From the NCBI RefSeq assembly GCF_964204645.1, contig NC_134028.1, positions 10,521,001-10,585,000 of the forward strand: a DNA stretch of 64,000 nucleotides, read 5' to 3'. A program made the position numbers and the translations under genes. The notes under the pieces were generated by a model, which worked only from the letters and a program-made list of their open reading frames with translations, did no database searches and was not told the origin of the DNA. The number at the start of each line of letters is the position of its first letter. Positions within the stretch are counted from its first letter, which is position 1. The DNA comes from Tubulanus polymorphus (taxonomy: Eukaryota; Nemertea; Palaeonemertea; Tubulaniformes; Tubulanidae). Below, piece by piece: positions 36,401 to 45,574 of this stretch.

Positions 36401-38231
36401 ATTAAACGTTACCGCTCCGCGATTTCTCATACATTGCGTGCTTCTGGACGGCCAAATGTAACAGGAGATCATCGGATATCCCAGCTTGTTGCAGGGTTTT
36501 TTCTATTTCCCGGCCTCGGGTACCGAGGATAGTTCCACCATGGGATCTGTCTGTAATTTTGAAGAAGTTAATGGAGGCTCCATTTGAACCTCTTTCTGCA
36601 GCGTCATTTGCGAATTTGTTGAAAAGACTGTATTCCTGCCGTTCTTAGCTTGCTCGGCCCGTCGCTCTGAGATTCATGCGCTTTCAGTGCGACAAGGTCA
36701 TATTGTCTTCGAGCCAGCGAAGGAATTTGTTTCGCTGCGGCCTGCTTTGGAGTTTTTGGCAAAGAACCGACGACCAGGCTCAGTTGGTCGTCAATGGCGA
36801 ACTGAAGCCCTAAAACATCGAGTGGAATCGGGTCTTCCAGACAAGACATTATGTCCTGTGCGTGCGTTGTGTTTCTATTTAGATCGTTCTGCTCCACCAA
36901 GGGGTTTGGAAATTCTGAAGCCTGAAATTCTGCTCTCGCCCTCCCTTCAAAAAGGAACCCACCGGACATGAGACCCAGGTTTCACAAGCTGTTAGAAAAA
37001 GGGGTTCTGGAGGTTCTAAGGGACCAACGCTCGCTCCGTTGGTTTTCGCACCCGTTCAACTTTTTCAAGTTATCAGGGGGCAGGGGCACAGTAATAGACC
37101 TCTCGTGGTTGAACGACTTCTGGATGTTCTGAACTTCAAGACGAGTGGTGTGGCGGTGTTTTTGAGAACGTTTTTTGTAGCCTGGAAATCGGACGTGCTG
37201 TCATTCCACTGGGACGGTCTCCACGCATACGTTTGTTGAGCAGGACTCTCAGGACAGTCCGACAATGGTCCTGGTGGTTCCCTGCTGGCTTGCCCAGACA
37301 TGATTCCACCATCTTCTGTGCAATCACCTCGGGTGACTGCCAGTCTTTCCATCTCTCCTGTCTCAAAGGCACCAACAGCGTTGAACAGTGGCTGAACCTG
37401 TACGTGTGGCAACTGTCCAGCAGCATCTCGAGCATGTGGGGTGCCAAGCTCATCGTCACTTCAAATCATCCCTCCTCTAGGATCGTCTATGAGGCCAAGT
37501 GGGAGCACTTCTGTGCTTGGTGTGAGGCGAGGCAGGTTGATCCACGCCATCCCACTGTAGCATCATTGGCTGATATCCTTCGTTTGTTGTTTCATCAAAA
37601 GAAGCAGCAGATTTCAACTATCAAGGGCTACCCTCCGCTCAGCAGGGTGTCCAGTTGTCACAGATGACTAGAGAATTTCTCAGCTGGTGTCAGGCTTCGC
37701 CGTGGAGCAGCCCATGAGATTTGTCGATATTCCTATGTGAAATTATTCAGACACAGAACCATAGTGCGGCGGAAACTTGATACTACTTTCAGAAGTCACC
37801 TTTCAGCTCGTGGACTTCGTCTTGTCTATCATGTTGTTTAATTCATGTTACCTTATTATTAATAATTTTTTTAGAATTTGACTCTTCTACATAACTTCAC
37901 GTTTTAGGTTTTGAGTCTTCCCATATCTCAACTCAGAGAGAAGCTCCTTGTTATGCAAACAATGCTAGCTTATGTAGATGGAATCTTATACACTATTCTA
38001 CTGTAAGTATTATTGGTTATGATACTGAACTTTCAATTGTAATGATTTTAATGATCGATAGTTTGTATTTTATAGGATATTGAATCACTGATTGTAACAG
38101 TACCTATCGGAAATACTGGCGATTTACCTGTAGTTCTCTCAGCCACTATCTTTGTTACCGTATCCTGTTGCCTGCTGTTACTGTGGATACTGTATAAACT
38201 CATTCAGCGGAATGAAGTTAAATCCGATTAA
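24402..38231 (+). CDS. PIGX: PIGX, GPI mannosyltransferase I stabilising subunit, five coding exons
   Basis: Exons 24402-24550, 24650-24800, 29208-29418, 37908-38002 and 38076-38231, all GT-AG with matching phases, make 762 nt (253 residues plus stop), close to human PIGX. Exon 1 encodes a hydrophobic signal peptide (about residues 1-32). The exon 1-2 join gives GFHRNLVTEIKL, the conserved start of the PIG-X/Pbn1 lumenal domain. Exon 2 has the conserved Y-x-D-x-Y block (NSVYIDVYQIQQLEEF). Exon 3 has IVLPIHLRYHQAGSG. Exon 4 has the cysteine pair and a possible N-glycosylation site (NAS). Exon 5 has VTVPIGNTGDLPVVLSA, one transmembrane helix and a short basic cytoplasmic tail. Family role: ER membrane protein that stabilises the catalytic PIG-M, which adds the first mannose to GPI anchors. 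Intron 2 is 4.4 kb and intron 3 is 8.5 kb; intron 3 hosts the DIRS element. Exon borders are inferred without RNA. Confidence 0.92.
25400..26774 (+). mobile_element. Long copy of the ~155-bp-unit repeat family (PIGX intron 2)
   Basis: The 5' part has CTCTCCGTCCGTCC, then a TACATGTATCTACCCTAGAC block and CAAGATGGC blocks. It is followed by four core units whose CAATCAATT anchors sit near 26146, 26297, 26453 and 26609 (151-156 bp apart). It ends with a CACTTCCCAAGTTGG hairpin-like stretch and GAACCCCTAGT. No coding sequence; non-autonomous. Internal arrays of this size in a larger unit resemble pearl/HINE-type elements described in marine invertebrates, and the CTAG-T end with an upstream hairpin is weakly Helitron-like. 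Confidence 0.75.
26775..27140. repeat. Degenerate minisatellite of GAACAAAA/TTTTGTTC motifs
   Basis: About 360 bp built almost entirely of TTCGAACAAAA, TTTTCGTTCGAAC and TGGAACAAAA in both orientations, at roughly 20-40 bp spacing. Overlapping frames exist only because of the composition. No function seen. Confidence 0.65.
27165..28110 (-). pseudogene. LINE reverse transcriptase fragment, split by a MITE
   Basis: Minus-strand frames show LINE reverse transcriptase motifs: WLSSFLRMKIGG, then TQGSILSRLLFTVLVNDI (counterpart of the usual Q-G-S-x-L-x-P-L-L-F block) and then WSETWKMSFNLKK. The catalytic Y-A-D-D stretch that should lie between the last two is missing, so the palm is deleted. The upstream part (INKLLGNGI) lies right of 28026, so the 27436-28025 element landed inside it. 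CR1/L2-like by motif spacing; family uncertain. It sits antisense in PIGX intron 2. Confidence 0.7.
27436..28025. repeat. 590-bp TIR element, CCGTAAAAACCGGCGTATAAG termini
   Basis: The left end CCGTAAAAACCGGCGTATAA is the inverse of the right end TTATACGCCGGTTTTTACGG, and TA flanks both ends. A GGCGTATAAGTCGAGGTC direct copy follows each end. Relative of the CCGTATTTTCCG elements at 31160, 40234 and 42550. Non-autonomous. Confidence 0.85.
28026..29207. other. PIGX intron 2, 3' part
   Basis: Apart from the LINE remnant up to about 28110, I see no gene or clear repeat before exon 3 at 29208. Confidence 0.45.
29691..30032. repeat. 342-bp inverted repeat with tRNA-like B boxes in both arms
   Basis: Arms 29691-29790 and 29930-30032 are inverted copies: CCCATCCTCCCCCGGCAGGG on the left and GCAGAGGGAGGATGG on the right. 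GGTTCGAGTCCC on the right arm and its inverse GGGATTCGAACC on the left match the polymerase III B box. TATTTTCCC occurs at both borders (from 29685 and from 30033), a possible target duplication. Likely two tRNA-derived sequences head to head or a fold-back SINE. Confidence 0.65.
30041..30546. repeat. 506-bp nested palindrome
   Basis: The outer arms start CTACTGTCGGTCACACCTGC and end with its imperfect inverse before 30546. They share a GAATTTGCATTCAGAAATAA block. A separate inner inverted pair, AGCGATAGTTT with CAGCATACGCTC, spans about 30199-30390. No coding sequence. Confidence 0.7.
31160..31769. repeat. 610-bp TIR element, CCGTATTTTCCG family
   Basis: The left end CCGTATTTTCCGATGATTAA and right end CTCATTAGTCGGAAAATACAG are inverted, with TA at the left flank and a decayed right flank. 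It shares about 400 bp of interior with 42550-43157 and with part of the 34887-36070 element (TTATTGGTAGTAAATAAT onward). Confidence 0.8.
31791..32104. other. No gene seen; possible 5' flank of the DIRS element
   Basis: About 310 bp between the end of the repeat copy and the gag-like frame. It may be untranslated DIRS sequence, but I could not find the split or inverted terminal repeats that would prove it. Confidence 0.35.
32105..32932 (+). pseudogene. DIRS gag-like protein, frame-broken
   Basis: The first frame (to 32503) contains C-x-H-LFGAWDDHGLC, then GQICARSNPC and VWSEDLWIRADKTRKLRDRR, the Cys/His-containing N-terminal block of DIRS gag proteins. It ends early; a second frame (32615-32932) gives an Arg/Ser-rich region (SSRSRSRSRDRHRSWHD) and a helical segment FLTQKDFHVFEEKILNWL. 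The family gag is one protein, so at least one frameshift or deletion separates the parts. Role: nucleic acid-binding structural protein of the retroelement particle. Confidence 0.6.
33438..34886 (+). pseudogene. DIRS reverse transcriptase / RNase H, palm deleted
   Basis: The fingers region is present (KGAIEPVCNEHSPGWFSQIF, then GGQRMVIDLSSLNRHLGIP and FRMTKPKDVIQGLR). Straight after it the sequence jumps, near 33840, to the post-palm block FTYLGMDFDLRIGEVFPSM in another frame, so motifs A to C including the Y-x-D-D residues are gone. RNase H is largely preserved but crosses a frameshift near 34305: TDASHQGWGGH (first Asp), NFLEMLAVWKAL (Glu), LATDNSTVRAYLQNQGGTHS (second Asp), HLAGKRNVMADALSR (last Asp). 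It continues with the DIRS-typical LLDLFATQFNRRCPLFVSP and AWGVDAFSLDWSGMHAYAFP, then stops at the 34887 insertion. Confidence 0.85.
34887..36070. mobile_element. 1184-bp hAT-like element inserted in the DIRS frame, 5-bp target duplication
   Basis: Termini CAGGGTTCGTAGC and GCTATGAACCCTG are inverted. TGTTG stands at both borders (34882-34886 and 36071-36075); dropping the element and one TGTTG restores the DIRS reading frame. The ends carry CTTGAAAATGCTTGAATTTTC-like repeats. The middle (about 35000-35400) is homologous to the interiors of 31160-31769 and 42550-43157, which have different termini. It also holds a 56-codon open frame at 35481-35651. Confidence 0.85.
35481..35651 (+). pseudogene. 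Exon-like open frame carried by the hAT-like element
   Basis: 56 codons open to TAA, without an ATG, preceded by a plausible AG acceptor. The sequence reads like real protein (PVWESAISLTPGWCMNHTKV, then GARYAPKPFTYLRWEKRL and stop) and looks like the last exon of a host gene with its 3' UTR. I do not recognise the family. It may be a captured gene end or a remnant of the transposase. Confidence 0.4.
36071..36968 (+). pseudogene. DIRS tyrosine recombinase region, first copy, broken
   Basis: It resumes exactly where the DIRS frame was cut (CWPAEKWFLPLLNLL). It then has STSTIYDAKWGHFADWCAAG (start of the recombinase N-terminal domain), PWDLSVILKKLMEAPFEPL and, in 36687-36971, CPVRALCFYLDRSAPPRGLE. 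Stops and frameshifts separate these blocks. I did not find a complete R...H-x-x-R...Y catalytic set. Confidence 0.65.
36969..37840 (+). pseudogene. Second, internally deleted DIRS copy
   Basis: It restarts with reverse transcriptase fingers (KLLEKGVLEVLRDQRSLRWF, GGRGTVIDLSWLNDF), jumps near 37160 to the post-RNase H block (SFHWDGLHAYVC), and then to a recombinase start (RIVYEAKWEHFCAWCEARQV, ASLADILRLLFHQKKQQIST, IKGY). Palm and RNase H are missing. The sequence differs from the first copy, so it is not a simple tandem duplication. Confidence 0.7.
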
Positions 38232-38469
38232 CCCTTTCGGCGCATCTACACTGCAGGGCAATGTATGAACTGGTGATGGATTTTGCTAGTACACCGCACT
38301 GCGGTGTATTGATGTAAGTAGTAATTAGTCTTTACCTCTATTAGATGGTGGTAGCACCTGTCAAAAATAGTGAAATATTAGTAACTAACAATACACTGCG
38401 GCGCGGTGTAGACGCACTATAGTGGTATTCCCGTTATTCAACACACTAGGGTGGAATTTTTACAAAATT
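38232..38469 (+). other. PIGX 3' flank / 3' UTR
   Basis: Downstream of the PIGX stop. It contains a small hairpin (ACACCGCACTGCGGTGT near 38291). No further gene. Confidence 0.4.
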
Positions 38470-38473
38470 TTAA

Positions 38474-39910
38474 AGGGTAACTGACACTTTTTTTTTTATT
38501 TCAAAATATGATGTATTCTATTGATCTATACACTCATCTTCAACCGTTCTGTTCCAAAATGTTTAGTTAACGCGCAATTTGTGATTTTGTAACAAGATTT
38601 TTGACCTCATTTCGTTGTTTACATCGCTTACTGTTCAGCGTCGGCTAAATCAGCAGGTGCGCGCTGCAACGTCATTACAGGCAGAGCTGAGAAATAGCGT
38701 CTATAGAAATGTGTTGAATTTTGAGGAAACTGCGTGTATTTTCTGTTATATCTCAATGCCAGATTGTTTTACAGCTTTGAAACTGGCCAGGGAGTTAAAA
38801 GGATCTATTGTCTATTGCATAAACCTATTTCAAAGAATCAATGAGTAATTTGAATAGGCTAAATCGATCAAATTGAAGATGCAGATTTCAATCCGCTGCT
38901 ATGAAGCTATTTTAAAGTACACTATGCTAAGCTCTCAGCACTGTTACTGCTGCTCCATAGTTCACCTATAGTTCAGCACCACAAGCATACTACAGTGTCT
39001 TATGTAATCACAGATTTCGATCTCGCTAAAGAATAAATAGATTCATATTCGTTTACTATTTTTCAAAGTCATTTAAGACTAAGTAGGCCTAGTTTTAAAA
39101 CTAACACTTCAAAACTCTACAAAAACTTTCATAAATTTCTACAGCTTTACAACAAATATTCAAAGGAATAATGTTTTTCGATTAAAGTTTCACGCTGCAG
39201 AAGAGTTTTGATAGATTACATCACAAATCTTTCACAAATGTTATTTCTAAGTTTTAAAATAGGATGGATGAGGAAATATTCTTATTTTGTGACCAAAGCC
39301 GCTACCAATACGAGGTATATTTCAAGAAAAGAATTGAAATTATTCTTGCGGCTAATTCTGTCTAAGTTTCATCATCAGTTCATTAGTCAAAATATTCTTA
39401 GATCTAACCATGATCTTACTTACTATCACTAAATGATATTACAAAACGATGATTTAAACATCCGTGTTCCCTGCTGTCTACTAGAAAATGCCATGGATTG
39501 CTATTCAAATCCTATTTTTGCGCTTAGTTGGAACGGATATGGTCCATTCAACAGTTAAGTATAATCATTAATATGTAGACTTTCAAAATCAAGAGGCATT
39601 TTGTCTCAATTCGAATGCCAAATAGGTATAAAATTAAGTTGAATTGCTCTTGTAGCTTATTTCCTATTCATTTCTATAGACATCATTTCCGAGCCGTTAC
39701 TTTAGTGACGTAGTTCTATTAATAGACACAGTACCACGCGTTCAGCAGAAGCAATGTATACACTGAACAGGTGCGCGAACATCAAAATCATCAATTCTGA
39801 CTAGATTGAAAAGATTTGTCCAATTATGAAATCACCTAGCCTTATTGTATACTATAATATATCGTTTAGTGTAAAAAGTAGAAAATCTTTTAAAAAGTGT
39901 CAGTTACCCT
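38474..39910. mobile_element. 1437-bp TTAA-flanked TIR element
   Basis: AGGGTAACTGACACTTTTT at the left is inverted as AAAAAGTGTCAGTTACCCT at the right, and TTAA flanks both sides (38470-38473, 39911-39914). TTAA duplication is typical of piggyBac and Kolobok superfamilies; the AGGG start fits Kolobok better. The interior reading frames (for example 38615-38848 and 39208-39432) match no transposase I know; non-autonomous. Confidence 0.8.
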
Positions 39911-39914
39911 TTAA

Positions 39915-40233
39915 GTTATCTCCAGCACTGTAGGGTATTGATTAGTCAGCACTGAAAGGGTAAACTATGTGTTTTTCATGTAGGTTATTGTTGGAAAATC
40001 TTTGAATTTTGAATTGAAATTTGTAAATATTTCTAGTTAATATATTTTTAAGTATCAAATATTTAGCATTTTTCTTAAGTTATTTTTTATAATCTTGACC
40101 CAAATTTTTTTAAACTGCATTTAGAAAATTTTAGGGGGTTCGTTTGCTACCCCCGAACCTCCCCCTCGACACGGGCCTGCTTTCAAATTGCCAAAAACTT
40201 TGGCAAAAAAATAAAAATTTGATATTGCTTGTA
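39915..40233. other. No gene seen
   Basis: AT-rich spacer between two transposons. It contains a GGGGGTTCG-TGCTACCCCCGAACCTCC hairpin-like stretch near 40133-40165. Confidence 0.4.
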
Positions 40234-40966
40234 CCGTATTTTCCGGTGTATAAGTCGAGTTTTTGAGACCAAAAATCATGTCCAAAAAACGTAGGTCGAC
40301 TTATACACCGGCTACACTTTCGATATCGTTTTAAACTGACGATGTTTAGAGTTCAAGGTCGCCATGATGAAATGGAATATTAATTTATGTTAGGCTACAC
40401 TCATATACCAATTAGAATTTAGGATGTTTATAAAAATAGTTTCTTATAGTTTGGAAATGTTTCAAAATTAACTAATGTTAAAAATCAAAAGAGAAAGAAA
40501 ACCGCGTATATTCATTGTACAGTGTTCATATAAGCCGCGATGCTGTGGCAGCGTGCCAATAATCAATACACAGTGTTTATTTCTCACACCTGACGATGAT
40601 CTCTAGGGTGAGATCGAAAAGTCGTGTCTTTTAAATATTTTAGATTTAATAAATAAATTCTGGTTTTTAAATTCTTTTAATCTGTAAATAGTGGGATTTT
40701 ATCTTAATACACAGTGAGTCTAATACTAGACTACAGGCGCGCGGCATTCAACGTATACACTATACATTCAACACGTGGATACAAACAATGAGCACTAATC
40801 TTGTAATTTAATATTAGAAACAACAGATCCCAATGATTTAATAATGCAAACAGTGGTAAAGACTCTCAACTACTATGAGAATGACATCGGCACTGTTTTC
40901 AATGTGACATAGGCCTATCTAAACACATGAAGAAGCGACTCGACTTATACACCGACTATAGCCCTA

Positions 40967-41330
40967 CACTGTAAAAAAAGTAACGGACGAATTCTGTTTT
41001 TTACGCCCTATTTCCATCACTATGAGGAATAAATCGCTTTAAAACTGAAAATTTGATTTTAAAACGGATAAAAATGATTTTCAACGTTGATTCCGTAATC
41101 AACAAAAAACGTAAATGCCCTAAAACCAAATATACGGAGAAAAACAGATTTGAACGCCATATTTCATTCCGAAATCCGTTTTTTAATTCCGTTATTTAGT
41201 CTATACGGCGATGGCAGTTTAAAAACGTCAATTTGCCTTCAAAATAGGGATTTCCCTAAACGCGATCGATAATTTTCCAGTTTCGTACGGACAGCTACCT
41301 TTCAGTACGGAGTTTTACTGTTTCATGAGG
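40967..41330. repeat. Left subterminal repeat region
   Basis: ACGGA, TCCGT or close variants (GTAACGGACG, AAAACGGATA, TACGGAGAAA, AATCCGTTTT, TTCCGTTATT, GTACGGACAG, GTACGGAGTT) occur at least seven times. In CACTA elements such motifs bind the element's DNA-binding protein. Confidence 0.6.
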
Positions 41331-41825
41331 AAAAAACTGTTTTGTCACGTGCGTCGTCACACTTGAATTCATCCAAGATGGAAGACAGACTTGATGCCGC
41401 TCGATTCAACAAATGCAGCCATACCAGTGTCGATTGAACAGGTAATAATTCCCACCGAACGTAATTCAAAGCAGCATTTCACGCAGAACTACATGAACGG
41501 AATGAAAGGTCAAAATATTTATTGATTGAATCGAAAACATAGGCCTTTTTGTATTGTAACGTCACTCGGCTTGAAAAAAGTACGTTCGTCGTTCCCGTGG
41601 CGTGTGTCGTGTCCATTTCTATTTAATCTCTGCAAGTAAAACTTACACTGTCTCTGTTGATCATCATCCACTGAACTGCCCCCGTACCGCCCATGTATTT
41701 TTTTGAGTTTCGCAAGTCAAAGACAATGTTGAACACCAACAATTCAACTAAAAGGATCACGATTCAATATGCACCAGGGAAATGTGGTACGTAATGTACT
41801 ACCGGTACTGAAAGAGGCATTTCAG

Positions 41826-42375
41826 TGGCCAATCAAGTCAAAATATGTCCCAGTTTCGGGTGATTTCAAATGACATGAATATCTGCACGGCCATTAATTC
41901 CCCAAGCAGTGACAAAACACTGTCCCAGTTTATCAGAGGGGTTTTGATTTTTTTAGGGGGAGAATTGGAATCATCAAGGTATAACATCAAGGATAACATA
42001 CGTATGTCATTTATGTGGATCGTCTCACAGTCTTTGAAAGCCTATTGTAGACATTATTCCCAACATCGGCATCTTCCAAACATCAAATTTCCCTGTCCAT
42101 TGGCCAATCAAGTCAAAATATGTCCCAGTTACGGGTGATTTCAAATGACATGAATATCTGCACGGCCATTAATTCCCCAAGCAGTGACAAAACACTGTCC
42201 CAGTTTATCAGAGGGGTTTTGATTTTATTAGGGGGAGAATTGGAATCATCAAGGTATAACATCAAGGATAACATACGTATGTCATTTATGTGGATCGTCT
42301 CACAGTCTTTGAAAGCCTATTGTAGACATTATTCCCAACATCGGCATCTTCCAAACATCAAATTTCCCTGTCCAT
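41826..42375 (+). repeat. 275-bp perfect-period tandem duplication
   Basis: Copies 41826-42100 and 42101-42375, starting TGGCCAATCAAGTC, differ at only a few positions (for example TTTCGGG and TTACGGG). The repeat covers the first zinc-finger exon of the transposon gene and its 5' flank, so the exon is doubled. Confidence 0.9.
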
Positions 42376-42549
42376 TTAGAGGATGTGCAGAGAGAGTTGC
42401 GTAATAATGCATTGAATATGCACATGAGTCGTATCCATCAGTCGCAGCGGGCAGTTGCACAAAAGTCAACAATTCCATTTAGTGGAGTGCAGTTGTGTTG
42501 TACCATTCAACTATGCCATAGTATCTTTTCCAATTTAAATGAACTAATA

Positions 42550-43157
42550 CCGTATTTTCCGGCCAATAAGCCGAGGGCAGTTTTTTAGCCTAAAATACAT
42601 GGATTTCATAAAGCTTCGCCCAATAAGCCGAGGCCCTTCATCAGAGATTTTAATTCACTGATTTGTCAATTAGTTCGTCTTAATTGATGATTTAAGAGGC
42701 TGACAGTAGCGCCCGCCGATGTGTGAGAGTGCTGTGTATACTATCATCGCCGAGTGACTGTGCTATATATAGACTCACTCAGCTGATTACTATACACACA
42801 GCCATACACGCAGTACGCGGCTCACTGCTGATTTGCATATATACTAATGTATGAACTGACACGTGGTAGTACGATGAACTCGCGCGTTATATAAATGTAT
42901 ACCATTGCCACTGTGCGGTGATGGAACAATCAAAGTAAAAATAAAATAGTTCAAAATAGATTATAATTGGTAGTAAATAATGACCTCAAATAAATTTCGA
43001 CCACTTTTCTTGATTTTGACGATCATTGAGAGCATTAGAGTGGCATAGATCGGGAAGTGATTTTTTATGTCAGATCGTATCCGCCCAATAAGCCGATCAC
43101 GATATTTTGGGTAAAAATCTGAGGCTAGAAAATCGGCTTATTGGCCGGAAAATACGG
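42550..43157. repeat. 608-bp CCGTATTTTCCG TIR element inserted in the zinc-finger gene
   Basis: The left end CCGTATTTTCCGGCCAATAA and right end TTATTGGCCGGAAAATACGG are exact inverses, with TA at 42548 and 43158. Dropping the element plus one TA joins the zinc-finger reading frame without a gap. Confidence 0.9.
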
Positions 43158-45122
43158 TAACCCATCTAAAATATCACATTACATCAGGTCACGAAATACA
43201 ATGTCCATTTAAATCATGTGGAAATAATTATAAGAAAAAGTCATCATTTTCTAGTCATTTATCCCGAAAACATATACACCCATGGACTGAAGTAACAGTA
43301 AATCCAGGATTATTCATCAATAATGATACCGAATCAGCCATGGATGTCATTTTACGTGCCAAATTGAAAAATTATGGGATCTCAGATGATGTTATCAAAA
43401 GTGTGACAGACAGTTTAGAACAAGATAATGTATTTTATAATCTGACAGATAATAAAACAGGGCCATTTCACTCGGAATATGCTAGGAAATCATTTTTCAC
43501 ACAGCACTTTCATTTTGTTGCCCCTCAAAAACTTCAATTAGGCCAAAGTGATGAAGATTATTTGTATTATATTCCCATTGTTGATTGTCTAAATGGTATA
43601 CTGCATGATGAATCATTTTGTGAACAATTAAATAATCCACTTCCTCACTCAGATATCGACTTTCTCAGAGACGTGCACGATGGGCTTGTTTCCAAGAATA
43701 ACACATTTCTTTCAACTTCTGAAAAAAGATTAGAGTTGATTCTATACCAGGATGAATTCGAGGTAGTGAATCCGATTGGTTCTTCTAGGAAAAAACACAA
43801 AATTCTAGCTGTCTATTATAGTTTAGGAAACATCTATCCGTGTCATAGGAGCAAAATAAACCATATTCAGTGTGTTTCTTGTGCAAACATGACACAGTTA
43901 GAAAATATGGAATTCAAAAGGTGTTTGGGAGACTTATGGATGATATCAAATATATAGAGAATTCGGGAATTGAGATTCCAAATACAAACGATAGCATTAA
44001 AGGCACTTTGCTGTGCGTTTTACGAGACAATTTGGGCTCAAATGCAATTGGCGGTTTCACCGAAAATTTTTCCACATCTTTCAATTGGTGTCGGTATTGT
44101 TTATATTCTTCCCCAGACTTTAAACGAAGAAGTAGGCCTATGACAAAAAGACCAGAAAGAACGTCTGCCAAATATAATGCCTTCGTTGAAATATTGAAGG
44201 ATGGCGATTGGTCTTTCACCAGGGAATTAAAGTGAATTCTGTTTTGAATAGTCTAGAATATCATCATGTTTGTACCCCTGGTCTTCCTCCATGTCTGGCG
44301 CACGACGTATTGTAAGGCATTATCGTTTATGACCTTTTTTGATTTTTGAAATGGTTTAAAGTTGAAGATTTGTTAAGAAAAATTAAAAGCTTTAAATTAA
44401 AGGATAACGATGCGCTTGACCGTCCAGCAATATCATGGAATAAAAAGACAGGTCTTAAGATATCAGGAGGTGCAATCCAAAATTGGGTGCTTTTGCGCCA
44501 TTTACCCATTATCTGAGAAAGTTCTATAATTGATTGGACAGACAAGATTTGGCAACTGTTCATTTTGTTAAAGGAGGTTGTTGAAATTATATGTGCTCCT
44601 TGCCTAAACCATGATATGATTGATAAAATGGATACACTAATTCATGATTACATCGAATTAAGAATACAATACTTTGCTGAAAGTCGAATTAAACCAAAAC
44701 ACCACTTCTTATCGCATTACCCCACGTTGACGCTTCAGTTTCGTTAATTCAAGTGTGGACAATGCGCATGGAGTCGAAGCACTTATATTTAAAAAAATTT
44801 GCTCGGCGTGCACAGAATTTTAAGAATATTTTGCTGACATTATCTGAGAAACACCAATTTCTGCAATCCTACTATTCTGCAGGCAATTTGTTTGGCCAGG
44901 CCTTAACCTATGAGAAAACTGTAGCTTTTTCAGAAACATTGTATAGTCGGGAAATTGTGCAATGTGTTCGATTGAAGATACCAAATACAAGCATATGCTC
45001 TGTTAGCAATGAACTTATATATAATAACACCTTATACAAACATGACATGTATGTAGTTTTGGAATCGTCATCGGAGAAAGGTATTGTGCTTGGAAAAATC
45101 ATTCTTTTGCTCGTAAAAGAAA

Positions 45123-45574
45123 ATAATGAACCCTATTGTATAGTTAAGAAAACAAACACCATTTACATTCGTCGATTCGGGGTACACAAACTAGACTCAA
45201 CCGATAAGCTCAGCTGTGTAAGAATTGATGGTTTGTTGGATTATCACACACTACCTTCTTACATAATGTCTGGTGATACAGAAGTGGTTACATTGAAGCA
45301 TGCGGTGCCTACATACATGTACTAGGAATTTTATTTTAGACTTTGATAATGAACCCTATTGTATAGTTAAGAAAACAAACACCATTTACATTCGTCGATT
45401 CGGGGTACACAAACTAGACTCAACCGATAAGCTCAGCTGTGTAAGAATTGATGGTTTGTTGGATTATCACACACTACCTTCTTACATAATGTCTGGTGAT
45501 ACAGATACAGAAGTGGTTACATTGAAGCATGCAGTGCCTACATACATGTACTAGGAATTTTATTTTAGACTTTG
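45123..45574 (+). repeat. Tandem duplication, 223 and 229 bp
   Basis: Copies 45123-45345 and 45346-45574 start ATAATGAACCCTATTGTATA. The second has an extra ACAGAT hexamer. It repeats the end of one coding block (RRFGVHKLDSTDKLSCVRID) of the transposon gene. Confidence 0.9.

Larger units (their letters stand above)
32105..37840 (+). mobile_element. Dead DIRS-type (tyrosine recombinase) retroelement, composite of two copies
   Basis: Order: gag-like frame, reverse transcriptase fingers, RNase H with the DIRS-specific downstream domain, then tyrosine recombinase region, followed by a second, more deleted copy from 36969. The base composition is much richer in GC than the flanks. It lies in sense in PIGX intron 3. 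It is interrupted cleanly by the 34887-36070 element. Multiple stops, frameshifts and loss of the reverse transcriptase palm show it is inactive. Terminal repeats were not identified. Confidence 0.8.
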
